Assembly (NCBI GenBank): GCA_017993055.1
Contig: JAGONM010000006.1
Coordinates: 64,868 to 128,867, forward strand
Length of the DNA stretch: 64,000 nt
Reading direction: 5' to 3'
From: Armatimonadota bacterium
Lineage (GTDB): Bacteria; Armatimonadota; UBA5829; DTJY01
Part shown: positions 16,178-24,270 of the stretch, in pieces
Layout of the letters: every line of letters starts with the position of its first letter
Numbering within the stretch: position 1 is the stretch's first letter
Made by a program: the position numbers and the translations under genes
The notes under the pieces: generated by a model
Told to the model about the DNA's origin: nothing
Database searches by the model: none
What the model saw: only the letters and a program-made list of their open reading frames with translations

Positions 16178-17455
16178 TTGACCCGCGCACGAATCCATCT
16201 TCTGATTGCTGTCGTTCTAGCCGTACTCCTGAGTGGATGCGCGCGCCGTGAGAAGGGGCCAGTCACCATCACCTACATGGCATGGGGGAACGCCCAGCAC
16301 CTCAAGGTCGAGCAGCAGATCATCGACGAGTTCGAGAAGCAGAACCCGAGCATCAAGGTGAAGCTGTTCGCTGTGCCGGACTCAGCCTACCATCAGAAGC
16401 AGCAGATCATGCTCGCCAGTCGGACCGCGCCCGACGTCATGAAGGTCGAGCTGCACTACTTCCCGGCGCTCGTCCGCAAAGGCTACTTCCGGCCGATAGA
16501 CGAGTTCTACAAGAACGACCCGACGTTTGACATCAACGATTTCTTCCCGCAGGCGATTGACGAGTGCTCCTACGACGGCAAGCTCTATGGGCTGAACATC
16601 GCGTTCGGCGGCCAGATACTCTACTACAACAAGACCCTTTTCGACGACGCAGGCATCCCCGATCCCTATGAGCAGTACAAGTCCGGCAAGTGGACCTGGA
16701 CCGAGTACCTCGACGCCGCGAAGAAGCTCACGAAGCGGGATGCGAACGGCCGGACCATCCAGTACGGCACTCTGATGCCGCATCACTGGACCGTCATCTG
16801 GTCGTTCGGCGGCGAACTGGTCAGCCCGGACTACAAGCGCTGCGTCCTCGACTCGCCGGAGTCTATCCGCGCGCTCCAGTTCATGAAGGACCTCCGCTGG
16901 AAGTGGCGCGTCAACCCGACGCCCGCCGAGGGTGCGATGTCGGCGTTCAACTTCAACTCCGGCCGCGTCGCCATGTACTTCGGCTGGTCGGGTCAGACGC
17001 CGGTCATTCTGAAGAACGCGAAGGGTTTCAGGTGGGATATCGCCCCGGTCCCCGCGGGTCCCGCCGGGCGGTTCACACCGCTCAAGGGCAATGTGATGAC
17101 CACCTACGTCGAGTGCAAGCATCCCCGCGAGGCATACGAGTTCATCAAGTACGTGACATCGGCGAAGTCAGAGATGTTCATCTGCGGAAAGCTCCGCCGC
17201 TGGATCACGACCCATAGGAGCGTCTACGACGATCCCGAATACCTGAAGGCGTACACGCCGCCTTACCACACCGACGTTTTCCGTGGCGAGATGGATTACG
17301 GGAAGCGCCCGCCGATCAACGAGAAGTTCATTCAGTGGACGACCGAGCTGAATGTCGGCCTGAGCCGGATGTGGACCGGCGAACTCGACGCCAAGGAAGC
17401 GGTTGCCTTCATGAAACCGAGAATTGAGCGGGCGCTGAATGAAGAAGACTGGTGA
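16178..17455 (+). CDS. Sugar ABC transporter substrate-binding lipoprotein
   Basis: A 425-residue family 1 solute-binding protein. The N-terminus has a lipoprotein signal with lipobox LLSGC (Cys21), so the mature protein is a lipid-anchored receptor. Typical blocks follow: ITYMAWGN, IIDEFEKQNPSIKVK, PDVMKVELHYF, YDGKLYGLNI and YYNKTLFDDAGIPDPY. It captures an oligosaccharide and delivers it to the two permeases downstream. The start is a TTG five bases after AGAGGG; no ATG or GTG lies between it and the signal. The ligand cannot be inferred beyond carbohydrate. Confidence 0.92.
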   Translation: MTRARIHLLIAVVLAVLLSGCARREKGPVTITYMAWGNAQHLKVEQQIIDEFEKQNPSIKVKLFAVPDSAYHQKQQIMLASRTAPDVMKVELHYFPALVRKGYFRPIDEFYKNDPTFDINDFFPQAIDECSYDGKLYGLNIAFGGQILYYNKTLFDDAGIPDPYEQYKSGKWTWTEYLDAAKKLTKRDANGRTIQYGTLMPHHWTVIWSFGGELVSPDYKRCVLDSPESIRALQFMKDLRWKWRVNPTPAEGAMSAFNFNSGRVAMYFGWSGQTPVILKNAKGFRWDIAPVPAGPAGRFTPLKGNVMTTYVECKHPREAYEFIKYVTSAKSEMFICGKLRRWITTHRSVYDDPEYLKAYTPPYHTDVFRGEMDYGKRPPINEKFIQWTTELNVGLSRMWTGELDAKEAVAFMKPRIERALNEEDW

Positions 17456-17467
17456 GGGGAAGGCACG

Positions 17468-17596
17468 AAACTCGAGGCTCGAAGTTCGATACGGATTCGA
17501 ATGTCCAAGAAGCGGAAATGATGTAGACGAGTTTGCCGCTTGCCTTTCTGCCTCATTGACTTATGTTCCGTGCTTCGGATTTCGAGTCTCGGATTT
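17468..17596 (+). repeat. Imperfect long inverted repeat between binding-protein and permease genes
   Basis: The arm at 17468-17490 is largely complementary to 17574-17596 (17 Watson-Crick plus about four G-U pairs in 23 positions). Both arms consist of low-complexity TCGAA/CTCGA units. As RNA it would close a large hairpin between the stop at 17455 and the ATG at 17606. Confidence 0.45.
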
Positions 17597-17605
17597 GGCA
17601 CCGAC

Positions 17606-18565
17606 ATGATCAACCGCAAGCCGCTAACTCATCGTGCTTCCTTCTGGGGGTTCCTGTTCATCTGCCCTTGGCTTCTAGGGTTCGTCATCTTCACGGGCGG
17701 CCCGATGCTCGCGTCGCTGGTGCTCAGCTTCTGCAAGTACGACCTTCAGCGGGTGGCCTTCGTCGGTCTGGGCAACTATAACCGTATGTTCCTCGGCAGC
17801 GAGCAGGAGGTCTTCTTCAAGTCGCTGACCAACACTGCGCTCTACGTCCTGTTCTCCGTGCCGATGGGACTGACGGGCTCCCTGCTCCTGGCCGTGCTGC
17901 TCAATCAGAAAGTGAGAGGAGTCGCGATCTTCAGGACGCTGTTCTACCTCCCGGCGTTGACGCCGGCAGTGGCGTCGGCTCTGGTCTGGATGTGGGTCTT
18001 TCACCCCGAGTGCGGCATCCTGAACAACTTCCTGACGATGAACGTACCGATGCCCACGTTCGGCGCCGATGGGATCGGCGTGGCGTTTCGTCCGATGATC
18101 GCGAACCCGCCCGGGTGGCTTCAGTCCAGTGAGTGGGCGCTTCCGGCGTTCATCATAATGAGCCTCTGGGGGATCGGCGGCGGGAGGATGATCATCTTCC
18201 TGGCAGGGCTCCAGGGCATCGCGGATGAGTTCTACGAGGCCGCGCGGATCGACGGGGCTGGGGCCATTGCTCAGTTCCGGCACGTGACGCTTCCGCTCCT
18301 GACGCCGACGATCTTCTTCAACATGGTGCTCGGCGTCATCGGCGCGTTCCAGGTCTTTACGGCGGCGTACGTCATGACGGGCGGTGGACCGAACAATGCC
18401 ACGCTGTTCTACGTGCTCTATCTCTACCGGCACGCTTTCGAGCAGTTCCACATGGGCTACGCAGCCGCGCTCGCCTGGGTGCTGTTCGTCATTCTCTTTA
18501 CGTTCACGCTGATCCAGTTCAGGCACTCGACGAAATGGGTTCACTACGAGGGAGATGCCAAGTGA
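17606..18565 (+). CDS. Sugar ABC transporter permease, first subunit (CUT1, MalF-like)
   Basis: The 319-residue product has about six membrane helices and the permease-ATPase contact motif EAARIDGAGAIAQFRHVTLPLLTP (EAA loop). The N-terminal helix region WGFLFICPWLLGFVIF and GLGNYNRMF are typical of CUT1 permeases. It forms the channel with the next gene. The frame is open from 17540, but the ATG at 17606 starts just before the first helix. No ATPase gene is nearby; CUT1 systems often share an MsmK-type ATPase encoded elsewhere. Confidence 0.92.
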   Translation: MINRKPLTHRASFWGFLFICPWLLGFVIFTGGPMLASLVLSFCKYDLQRVAFVGLGNYNRMFLGSEQEVFFKSLTNTALYVLFSVPMGLTGSLLLAVLLNQKVRGVAIFRTLFYLPALTPAVASALVWMWVFHPECGILNNFLTMNVPMPTFGADGIGVAFRPMIANPPGWLQSSEWALPAFIIMSLWGIGGGRMIIFLAGLQGIADEFYEAARIDGAGAIAQFRHVTLPLLTPTIFFNMVLGVIGAFQVFTAAYVMTGGGPNNATLFYVLYLYRHAFEQFHMGYAAALAWVLFVILFTFTLIQFRHSTKWVHYEGDAK

Positions 18566-18613
18566 AATCCTACCCCTGCTCGCACTCAGTGTTGGCGATA
18601 CCGCGGAGAGAAG

Positions 18614-19447
18614 ATGCCGACAAGTAGACTCGCTGGAAAAGCATTCACATATGTGCTTCTGATCGTCGGCGCCGCGATCGTCAGCATCCCGTTCCTGTGG
18701 ACCGTCAGCACTGCGCTGAAGGCTCCAGCGCAGGTCTATGCCGTACCGGTCGAGTGGATACCGAAACCGATCATGTGGGAGAACTTCGCACAGGCGTGGA
18801 CCGTCCTGCCGTTCTTTCGGTTCCTGAGAAACACCGTCTTCGTCACGTTGATGTGCCTTGTCGGCCAACTCTTCTCCGCCTCGCTCGTCGCATACGGGTT
18901 CGCGCGGTTCGACTTCAGGGGCCGGACGGCACTGTTCTACTTGCTTCTGGGAACAATGATGCTTCCCGGCCAGGTGACGATGATCCCGACGTTCCTGATC
19001 TGGCGTGAGTTCCGGCTGGTGGATACCTTCGCCCCGCTCATCGTGCCTGCCTACTTCGGCGGAGGGGCGTTCACCATCTTCCTGCTGCGCCAGTTCTTCA
19101 TGACAATCCCTCGCGACCTTGATGAGGCGGCGATGATTGACGGCTGCTCGTACTTCGGCATATGGTGGCGCATCATCCTGCCGCTCTCGAAGCCGGCCCT
19201 CACGACCGTCGTGATCTTCTCGTTCATCAGTCACTGGGACGAGTTCATGGGGCCGCTGATCTATCTTCACACTATGGATAAGTACACCGTCTCGATCGGA
19301 CTGCGAATGTTCCAGGACATGTACGGTGGTCAGTTGGAGCTCTTGATGGCCGCATCGCTGATTCACATCACTCCGTGCATAATCCTGTTCATCGCCGCGC
19401 AGAGGTACTTCATCAAGGGCATAGTGATGAGCGGAATCAAAGCCTGA
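18614..19447 (+). CDS. Sugar ABC transporter permease, second subunit (CUT1, MalG-like)
   Basis: A 277-residue CUT1 permease with six membrane helices. The EAA motif is EAAMIDGCSYFGIWWRIILPL, and the N-terminal pattern IVSIPFLWTVSTALKAPAQV is typical of MalG-type subunits. It pairs with the upstream permease; the gap is 48 bases. Together with the lipoprotein at 16178 it makes a complete importer apart from the ATPase. Confidence 0.92.
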   Translation: MPTSRLAGKAFTYVLLIVGAAIVSIPFLWTVSTALKAPAQVYAVPVEWIPKPIMWENFAQAWTVLPFFRFLRNTVFVTLMCLVGQLFSASLVAYGFARFDFRGRTALFYLLLGTMMLPGQVTMIPTFLIWREFRLVDTFAPLIVPAYFGGGAFTIFLLRQFFMTIPRDLDEAAMIDGCSYFGIWWRIILPLSKPALTTVVIFSFISHWDEFMGPLIYLHTMDKYTVSIGLRMFQDMYGGQLELLMAASLIHITPCIILFIAAQRYFIKGIVMSGIKA

Positions 19448-19452
19448 GCCCC

Positions 19453-19481
19453 TTGCCTCTGGGAGCTCGTTCTGGCATAAT
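19453..19481 (+). promoter_or_regulatory. Candidate promoter of the FGE-like gene
   Basis: TTGCCT (19453-19458) and CATAAT (19476-19481) are spaced 17 bases. Transcription would start near 19488, about 80 bases before the ATG at 19570. Confidence 0.4.
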
Positions 19482-19569
19482 GGAAGCATTCGGAAGGCAA
19501 CAATCCAACCGTTTCCAGCGTATGAATACGTGTGCAGACGCGCTCAGACCGCGCATCTCTGGAGGCATC

Positions 19570-20394
19570 ATGACACTCAGATTGAGCCATATCGCCGCAC
19601 TGACCGTTCTTGTTATCTCCTCGCTCTCCGCCGCTTCCGAGACAGTCCAGCCGACCCCGCCGAAGAAACCCGCTCCGTTCTCAGAGCAGATATCCGGCAC
19701 CCTCGTGAAGTTCGACATGATCCCGATTCCGGCTGGTGTAATAGCCGTGGCGGACCCTGCGAAGGAAGGCGCGACGAAGAAGGTCAAGATCAAGCCGCTC
19801 TACGTCGGCAGGACCGAGGTGACCTGGGACGAGTACGATGTGTTCGTCTTCAAGTTCGACGAGCCGCAATCGCCCGCGCCCGGCGGCTCGGATGCGGTGT
19901 CTCATCCCAGCAAACCCTACGGCGCGGCGGATCGAGGTTACGGTCACAAGGGGTATCCGGCGATCAACATGTCGTACTACGGCGCTGAACAGTACTGCAA
20001 GTGGCTGTCGCTCAAGACGGGCAAGAAGTATCGCTTGCCGACCGAAGCTGAGTGGGAGTATGCCTGCACGGCCTGCAAGCCTCTGCCGGGTGAGAAGGAA
20101 CTCGCCCAGTACGCCTGGTTCTGGCAGGAAAAGACCCAACCTGTGGGGAAGAAGAAACCGAATGCGTGGGGAATCTTCGATATGCTTGGGAACGTCGCCG
20201 AGTGGTGCGTCGGACTCGATGGGAAGCCGGTAGTGTGTGGAGGGAGTTTCGAAGACTTCGCGAAGGATACGGTTCCCTCGAAGAGGAGGTATCAAGAGCC
20301 TTCCTGGTCCGCAAATGACCCGCAGGACCCCAAGAGCAGATGGTGGCTCTCCGACGCGCAGTTCGTAGGTTTCCGCGTGATCTGTGAGCAGTAG
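19570..20394 (+). CDS. Exported FGE/SUMF1-fold protein, probably not a formylglycine-generating enzyme
   Basis: The 274-residue product has a signal peptide (about 1-22) and the FGE-sulfatase domain: YVGRTEVTWDEYDVFV, PAINMSYYGAEQYCKWLS, YRLPTEAEWEYAC, GIFDMLGNVAEWC and a C-terminal GFRVICE. Real formylglycine-generating enzymes have two cysteines after the GGS block; here the segment after CGGSFEDF has none. Export and the missing cysteines argue for a binding or structural role. The start is fixed by GGAGG at 19561-19565, four bases before the ATG. No sulfatase gene occurs in the window. Confidence 0.85.
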   Translation: MTLRLSHIAALTVLVISSLSAASETVQPTPPKKPAPFSEQISGTLVKFDMIPIPAGVIAVADPAKEGATKKVKIKPLYVGRTEVTWDEYDVFVFKFDEPQSPAPGGSDAVSHPSKPYGAADRGYGHKGYPAINMSYYGAEQYCKWLSLKTGKKYRLPTEAEWEYACTACKPLPGEKELAQYAWFWQEKTQPVGKKKPNAWGIFDMLGNVAEWCVGLDGKPVVCGGSFEDFAKDTVPSKRRYQEPSWSANDPQDPKSRWWLSDAQFVGFRVICEQ

Positions 20395-20510
20395 CCTCTC
20401 CGGTGCAACCGGCTGCAGTATGTGTCCGGAAGCGCGGAAGGCCGGTTCCCAAGTGCTGGAAGCCTTCTGTGTTCGTCATGTATCGATCGCAAATGCGAAA
20501 GGATGTTGAT

Positions 20511-21791
20511 ATGGCAGAGAATGATTCAATTTTGTCGCGCGGGGACTTCCTGAAGACCTCCGCTGCATCGGCGGCGGTTCTGGGGGCGGCAAGCTTGTCG
20601 TCCGTGAGTGGGGTCTTTGCGGCGGGCTCAGACGAGATCAAGGTCGGACTGATCGGATGCGGAGGGCGAGGCACGGGCGCAGCGGGCGACGCGATACGTA
20701 GCGCCCCCGGTATCAAGATCGTCGCGCTGGGGGATGCCTTTGGCGATCGGTTGGAGAGCTGCCTCGAGAGGCTCAAGGGCAACGACGAACTCAAGGCAAA
20801 TGTTGATGTTGCCCCGAACCGTTGCTTCACAGGGTTCGACAACTACAAGGGCGTGATCGAGAGCGGCGTTGACATGGTGATCCTGGCCACACCGCCGGGA
20901 TTCCGACCCGCGCACTTCAAGGCTGCTGTCGAGGCCGGCAAACACGTGTTCATGGAGAAGCCAGTCGCGGTCGATGCGCCGGGAGTCAGGGCCATCCTGC
21001 AAGCCGGCGAGCTGGCTGCGAAGAAGAAGCTCGGAGTAGTCACCGGCACGATCAAGCGCCACCAAGCGAACTACGTTGCTACGGTAAAGCGGATTCACGA
21101 GGGAGCCGTGGGCGACATCCTGTCCGCGCAGTGTTACTACAACACCGGTGAGCTGTGGAATCACGGTCGGAAGCCGGAGTGGACCGATATGGAGTGGCAG
21201 TGCAGGAACTGGCTCTACTTCACGTGGCTCTCCGGCGATCATATCGTCGAGCAGCACGTCCACAACCTTGATGTGATGAACTGGGTGCTGCGGGGTCATC
21301 CGGTGAGGTGCCTGGCTCTGGGTGGACGACAGGTCCGCACAGACCCGGCTTACGGGCACATATACGATCACTTCACGGTGGAGTACGAGTACCCTGAAGG
21401 TATCCGCATGATGAGTATGTGCAGGCAGACAGACGGTTGCGCGAACAACGTGTCGGAGCGAGTCGTCGGCACGAAGGGTTCTTCGAACTGCTGCGGGCTC
21501 ATCCAGGGTGCCAACGAATGGAAGTTCGATGGCGACGTTCCGAGCCCGTACGTTCAGGAGCATACCGATCTCATCAACAGTATCCGCGAGGGCAGACCTC
21601 TGAACGAGGCCCGGCAGATCGCGGAGAGCAGCCTGACCGCCATCATGGGCCGCATGTCGGCATATACCGGTCAGGAGATAACCTGGGATCAGGCGATGAA
21701 CTCACAAGAGAACCTCCTCCCGGAGAAGCTCGAGTTCGGTTCACTTCCAACGGCGCCGGTGGCGATTCCCGGGAAGACACCGTTTGTCTAG
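20511..21791 (+). CDS. Exported Gfo/Idh/MocA family oxidoreductase, copy 1
   Basis: A 426-residue NAD(P)-dependent oxidoreductase. The N-terminus resembles a Tat signal (SRGDFLKTSAASAAVLGAASL, ending AAGSDEI), but the twin arginine is RG, not RR. The Rossmann motif is GLIGCGGRGTG, and the conserved sugar-binding motif is HVFMEKPVAVDAPG. Such proteins oxidise, reduce or eliminate on sugars or cyclitols using a bound nicotinamide cofactor. It is a tandem paralogue of the next gene, with near-identical blocks such as RKPEWTDMEWQ.RNWLYFTWLSGDH. The start is set by AAAGGAT before ATG 20511. Confidence 0.9.
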   Translation: MAENDSILSRGDFLKTSAASAAVLGAASLSSVSGVFAAGSDEIKVGLIGCGGRGTGAAGDAIRSAPGIKIVALGDAFGDRLESCLERLKGNDELKANVDVAPNRCFTGFDNYKGVIESGVDMVILATPPGFRPAHFKAAVEAGKHVFMEKPVAVDAPGVRAILQAGELAAKKKLGVVTGTIKRHQANYVATVKRIHEGAVGDILSAQCYYNTGELWNHGRKPEWTDMEWQCRNWLYFTWLSGDHIVEQHVHNLDVMNWVLRGHPVRCLALGGRQVRTDPAYGHIYDHFTVEYEYPEGIRMMSMCRQTDGCANNVSERVVGTKGSSNCCGLIQGANEWKFDGDVPSPYVQEHTDLINSIREGRPLNEARQIAESSLTAIMGRMSAYTGQEITWDQAMNSQENLLPEKLEFGSLPTAPVAIPGKTPFV

Positions 21792-21792
21792 C

Positions 21793-21860
21793 TATGAGTA
21801 CTCGGTCGTCGGTTGTCCGTTCGCGGAGCGGGACCTGCAGACCGATAACTGAGAGCCGAG
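21793..21860. repeat. Low-complexity intergenic stretch
   Basis: The gap between the paired oxidoreductase genes has quasi-periodic units such as ACCGATAACTGAGAGCCGAG. No promoter or hairpin with good scores was seen; a purine-rich ribosome site (AAAGGAT) precedes the next ATG. Confidence 0.3.
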
Positions 21861-21891
21861 ATCTGAAAACCGTTTGCGAAAGGATAGGTAG

Positions 21892-23172
21892 ATGGAGAGA
21901 CAAGACAAGGTAGTATCTCGCAGGGATTTCCTCAAGTCGTCGGTCGCTTCGGCGGCGCTTCTGACGGCGGGCGCGCTTCCGATCGGTCAGGGAGCATGGG
22001 CCGCCGGATCGGACGTCATCAAGGTCGGGGTGATCGGCTGCGGCGGACGAGGATCGGGTGCCGCCCGTGACTGCATTGCAAGCTCCCAAGGCGTCAAGAT
22101 TTACGCGCTGGGAGACCTCTTTCAGGATCGGCTTGATGGCTGCTACAATGGTCTCACCGGTGACGCGAACCTCAAGGACAAGGTCGATCTCAGCCGTGAG
22201 CGGTGCTTCACTGGCTTCAGTGCCTATCAGAAGGTCATCGACAGCGGCGTGGATATGGTGATTCTGGCCACCCCGCCTGGCTTCCGGCCGACACACTTCG
22301 AGGCCGCCGTCAAGGCCGGCAAGCACGTCTTCATGGAGAAGCCGGTCGCGGTCGATGCGCCCGGTGTTCGCAAAGTGATCAAGTACGGAATGCTGGCCCG
22401 AGCGAAGAAGCTCGGCATCGTGGCCGGCACTCAGCGCCGACACCAGTTCCCCTACGTCGAGACGATGAAACGAATCCATGGTGGGGCAATCGGGGATATC
22501 GTGGCCGCGCAGTGCTACTGGAGCCAGGGCGGGCTGTGGAATCACGGGCGCAAGCCCGAATGGACGGACATGGAGTGGCAGATTCGCAACTGGCTGTACT
22601 TCACATGGCTCTCGGGGGATCATATCTGTGAGCAGCACGTGCACAACATTGACGTTATCAACTGGGCGGTCGGAGACCATCCGGTCAAATGCGTAGGTAT
22701 GGGAGGGCGCCAGGTTCGAACCGATCCGGCTTACGGGCACATATTTGATCATTTCGCCGTCGAGTACTTCTACGACAAGGGCGCGCGTCTGATGAGCATG
22801 TGCCGCCAGATCGACGGATGCGCCACTAACGTCTCCGAGCGAGTTGTCGGCACAAAGGGTACGTCGAACTGCGCCGGGTGGATCGACGGCGAGACCAAAT
22901 GGAAGTACGACGGCCCCAGTCCCAGCGCGGGGGTCCAGGAGCACGCAGATCTCATAGCGAGCATTCGCGCCGGCAGGCCGCTGAACGAGGCCAAGCGGAT
23001 CGCTGAGAGCGTGCTCACCGCCATCATGGGCCGAATGTCGGCGTATACAGGGCAGGAGATCACCTGGGAGCAGGCGCTGAACTCACAGGAGAATCTGATG
23101 CCGGTGAACCTGGAGTTCGGGCCGATTGCGGTGCCGCCGGTGGCTGTTCCCGGCAAGACGCCGTTCATCTAG
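21892..23172 (+). CDS. Tat-exported Gfo/Idh/MocA family oxidoreductase, copy 2
   Basis: A 426-residue paralogue of the gene at 20511. It has a complete Tat signal (SRRDFLKSSVASAALL, ending AWAAGSD), so it should be exported folded with its cofactor, as in glucose-fructose oxidoreductase. The Rossmann motif is GVIGCGGRGSG, and the active-site motif is HVFMEKPVAVDAPG, with a later HVHNIDVINW. The two copies end with the same GKTPF(V/I) tail. The gene pair lies between an ABC importer and a TIM-barrel isomerase, which fits conversion of an imported or periplasmic sugar. Confidence 0.92.
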   Translation: MERQDKVVSRRDFLKSSVASAALLTAGALPIGQGAWAAGSDVIKVGVIGCGGRGSGAARDCIASSQGVKIYALGDLFQDRLDGCYNGLTGDANLKDKVDLSRERCFTGFSAYQKVIDSGVDMVILATPPGFRPTHFEAAVKAGKHVFMEKPVAVDAPGVRKVIKYGMLARAKKLGIVAGTQRRHQFPYVETMKRIHGGAIGDIVAAQCYWSQGGLWNHGRKPEWTDMEWQIRNWLYFTWLSGDHICEQHVHNIDVINWAVGDHPVKCVGMGGRQVRTDPAYGHIFDHFAVEYFYDKGARLMSMCRQIDGCATNVSERVVGTKGTSNCAGWIDGETKWKYDGPSPSAGVQEHADLIASIRAGRPLNEAKRIAESVLTAIMGRMSAYTGQEITWEQALNSQENLMPVNLEFGPIAVPPVAVPGKTPFI

Positions 23173-23182
23173 TTCTGTCTGT

Positions 23183-23271
23183 GTAGGAGGGGGTTGCCGG
23201 ACGGGCTTTTCGTCCGGTAACCCCGACTTCGGGATTAGCGCCGTCATTCGCCGACGCAGAATCCCTCCTAC
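23183..23271. repeat. REP-like nested inverted repeat
   Basis: An outer perfect 9-bp arm pair GTAGGAGGG (23183-23191) and CCCTCCTAC (23263-23271) encloses an 11-position stem at 23192-23202/23212-23222 and an alternative GGGATT/AATCCC pairing (23231-23236/23260-23265). The element fills the gap between two genes and ends 18 bases before the next ATG. Confidence 0.6.
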
Positions 23272-23289
23272 GTTTCCAAGGAGTAGATC

Positions 23290-24171
23290 ATGAAAATGAG
23301 CCGTCGCGAACTGCTTATCACAGGTACGCTAGGGGGAGTTGCGCTCTCGTCCGGACTGCCGGCCGGTGCAGCCAAGGAGAGGAAACCTTCTGCTAAGCTC
23401 CGCATATCCAGCCAGGAGCGGATCATCCCCGGCGAAAGCCTGCCCGAGCGTCTTGCAAAGATGGACAAGTGGGGGATAGAGGGCCTCGAACTCGGCGGAC
23501 GAGGCCTTGCAGAGCGGGTGCCGGAGATCAAGGCCGCGCTCGCGAACTCGAGGGTGACTGTCAGCGCGATCTGCGCCGGGTTCGACGGAGCCCTTTCGAG
23601 CGATGACGAGTCCGTTCGGCGAACGTGCGTGTCCTCGATGAAGGACATCCTGATCGCCGCCGGCGAACTCGGCTCGACCGGCCTGATCTTCGTCCCGGCG
23701 TTCAACGGCCAGACGAAGCTGAACCATGTTGACGCGCGCAAGGTCCTGCTCGATCAGCTTCCTGAGCTGGGGGAATACGCCGTCAAGTGCGGTACGCGGG
23801 TGCTGCTCGAGCCGTTGAATCGCAATGAGACGTGGCTCGTCCGAATGCTCGCGGACGCGGCCTCGATCTGCCGCGATGCGAACCATCCGGGCGTGTGCGC
23901 TATGGGGGACTTCTACCACATGTACATAGAGGAGACGAGCGACATGGGCGCGTTCATCTCCGCCGAGAACTATCTCCATCATGTGCACCTGGCCTCGATC
24001 AAGCGCAACCTTCCCGGTCAGGACGAGCGCGACTACACCAACGGCTTCAGGGGTCTTAAGATGATCGGCTACCAGGACTTCTGCAGCTTTGAGTGCGGAG
24101 TCATCGGCGACCGTGACGTCGAGATTCCGAAGTGCGTTAGATTCCTGCGCGACCAGTGGAAGAGGGTGTAG
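23290..24171 (+). CDS. Tat-signal sugar phosphate isomerase/epimerase-like TIM-barrel protein
   Basis: A 293-residue AP-endonuclease-2/xylose-isomerase-like protein with an N-terminal Tat signal (MSRRELLITGTLGG). Candidate metal ligands line up as E in LLEPLNR, D and H in GDFYHMYIEE, H in HHVHLAS and E in FECGV, the usual Glu-Asp-His-Glu set. It probably isomerises, epimerises or dehydrates a sugar or inositol derivative made by the Gfo/Idh/MocA enzymes upstream. ATGs at 23290 and 23296 are both possible; AAGGAG precedes the first. Confidence 0.88.
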   Translation: MKMSRRELLITGTLGGVALSSGLPAGAAKERKPSAKLRISSQERIIPGESLPERLAKMDKWGIEGLELGGRGLAERVPEIKAALANSRVTVSAICAGFDGALSSDDESVRRTCVSSMKDILIAAGELGSTGLIFVPAFNGQTKLNHVDARKVLLDQLPELGEYAVKCGTRVLLEPLNRNETWLVRMLADAASICRDANHPGVCAMGDFYHMYIEETSDMGAFISAENYLHHVHLASIKRNLPGQDERDYTNGFRGLKMIGYQDFCSFECGVIGDRDVEIPKCVRFLRDQWKRV

Positions 24172-24207
24172 CGAGAAGTGAAGGGCAGACAGTGAGCAGT
24201 AGTGGAT

Positions 24208-24238
24208 GCTGGGGAGGGAGTTCAACTCCCTCCCCAGC
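24208..24238. repeat. 31-base near-perfect palindrome
   Basis: GCTGGGGAGGGAGTT (24208-24222) is exactly complementary to 24224-24238, with a one-base centre. There is no T-run on either side, so it may be a strong mRNA hairpin, a protein-binding site, or a terminator that needs a factor. It lies 36 bases after a stop codon and 32 before the next start. Confidence 0.6.
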
Positions 24239-24270
24239 AGTCTGTGAGTCATTAGCACAGGCGGGGGGAC

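Noticed and set aside
17675-19489. A 604-codon open frame opposite the two permease genes
   Set aside because: Its product is rich in Arg, His, Asp and Glu without any fold pattern, while the plus strand encodes clear CUT1 permeases; it is an antisense shadow.
21643-22944. A 433-codon antisense frame over the second oxidoreductase, and a similar one over the first (20628-21563)
   Set aside because: The two antisense products resemble each other only because the sense genes are paralogues; they carry no independent signal.
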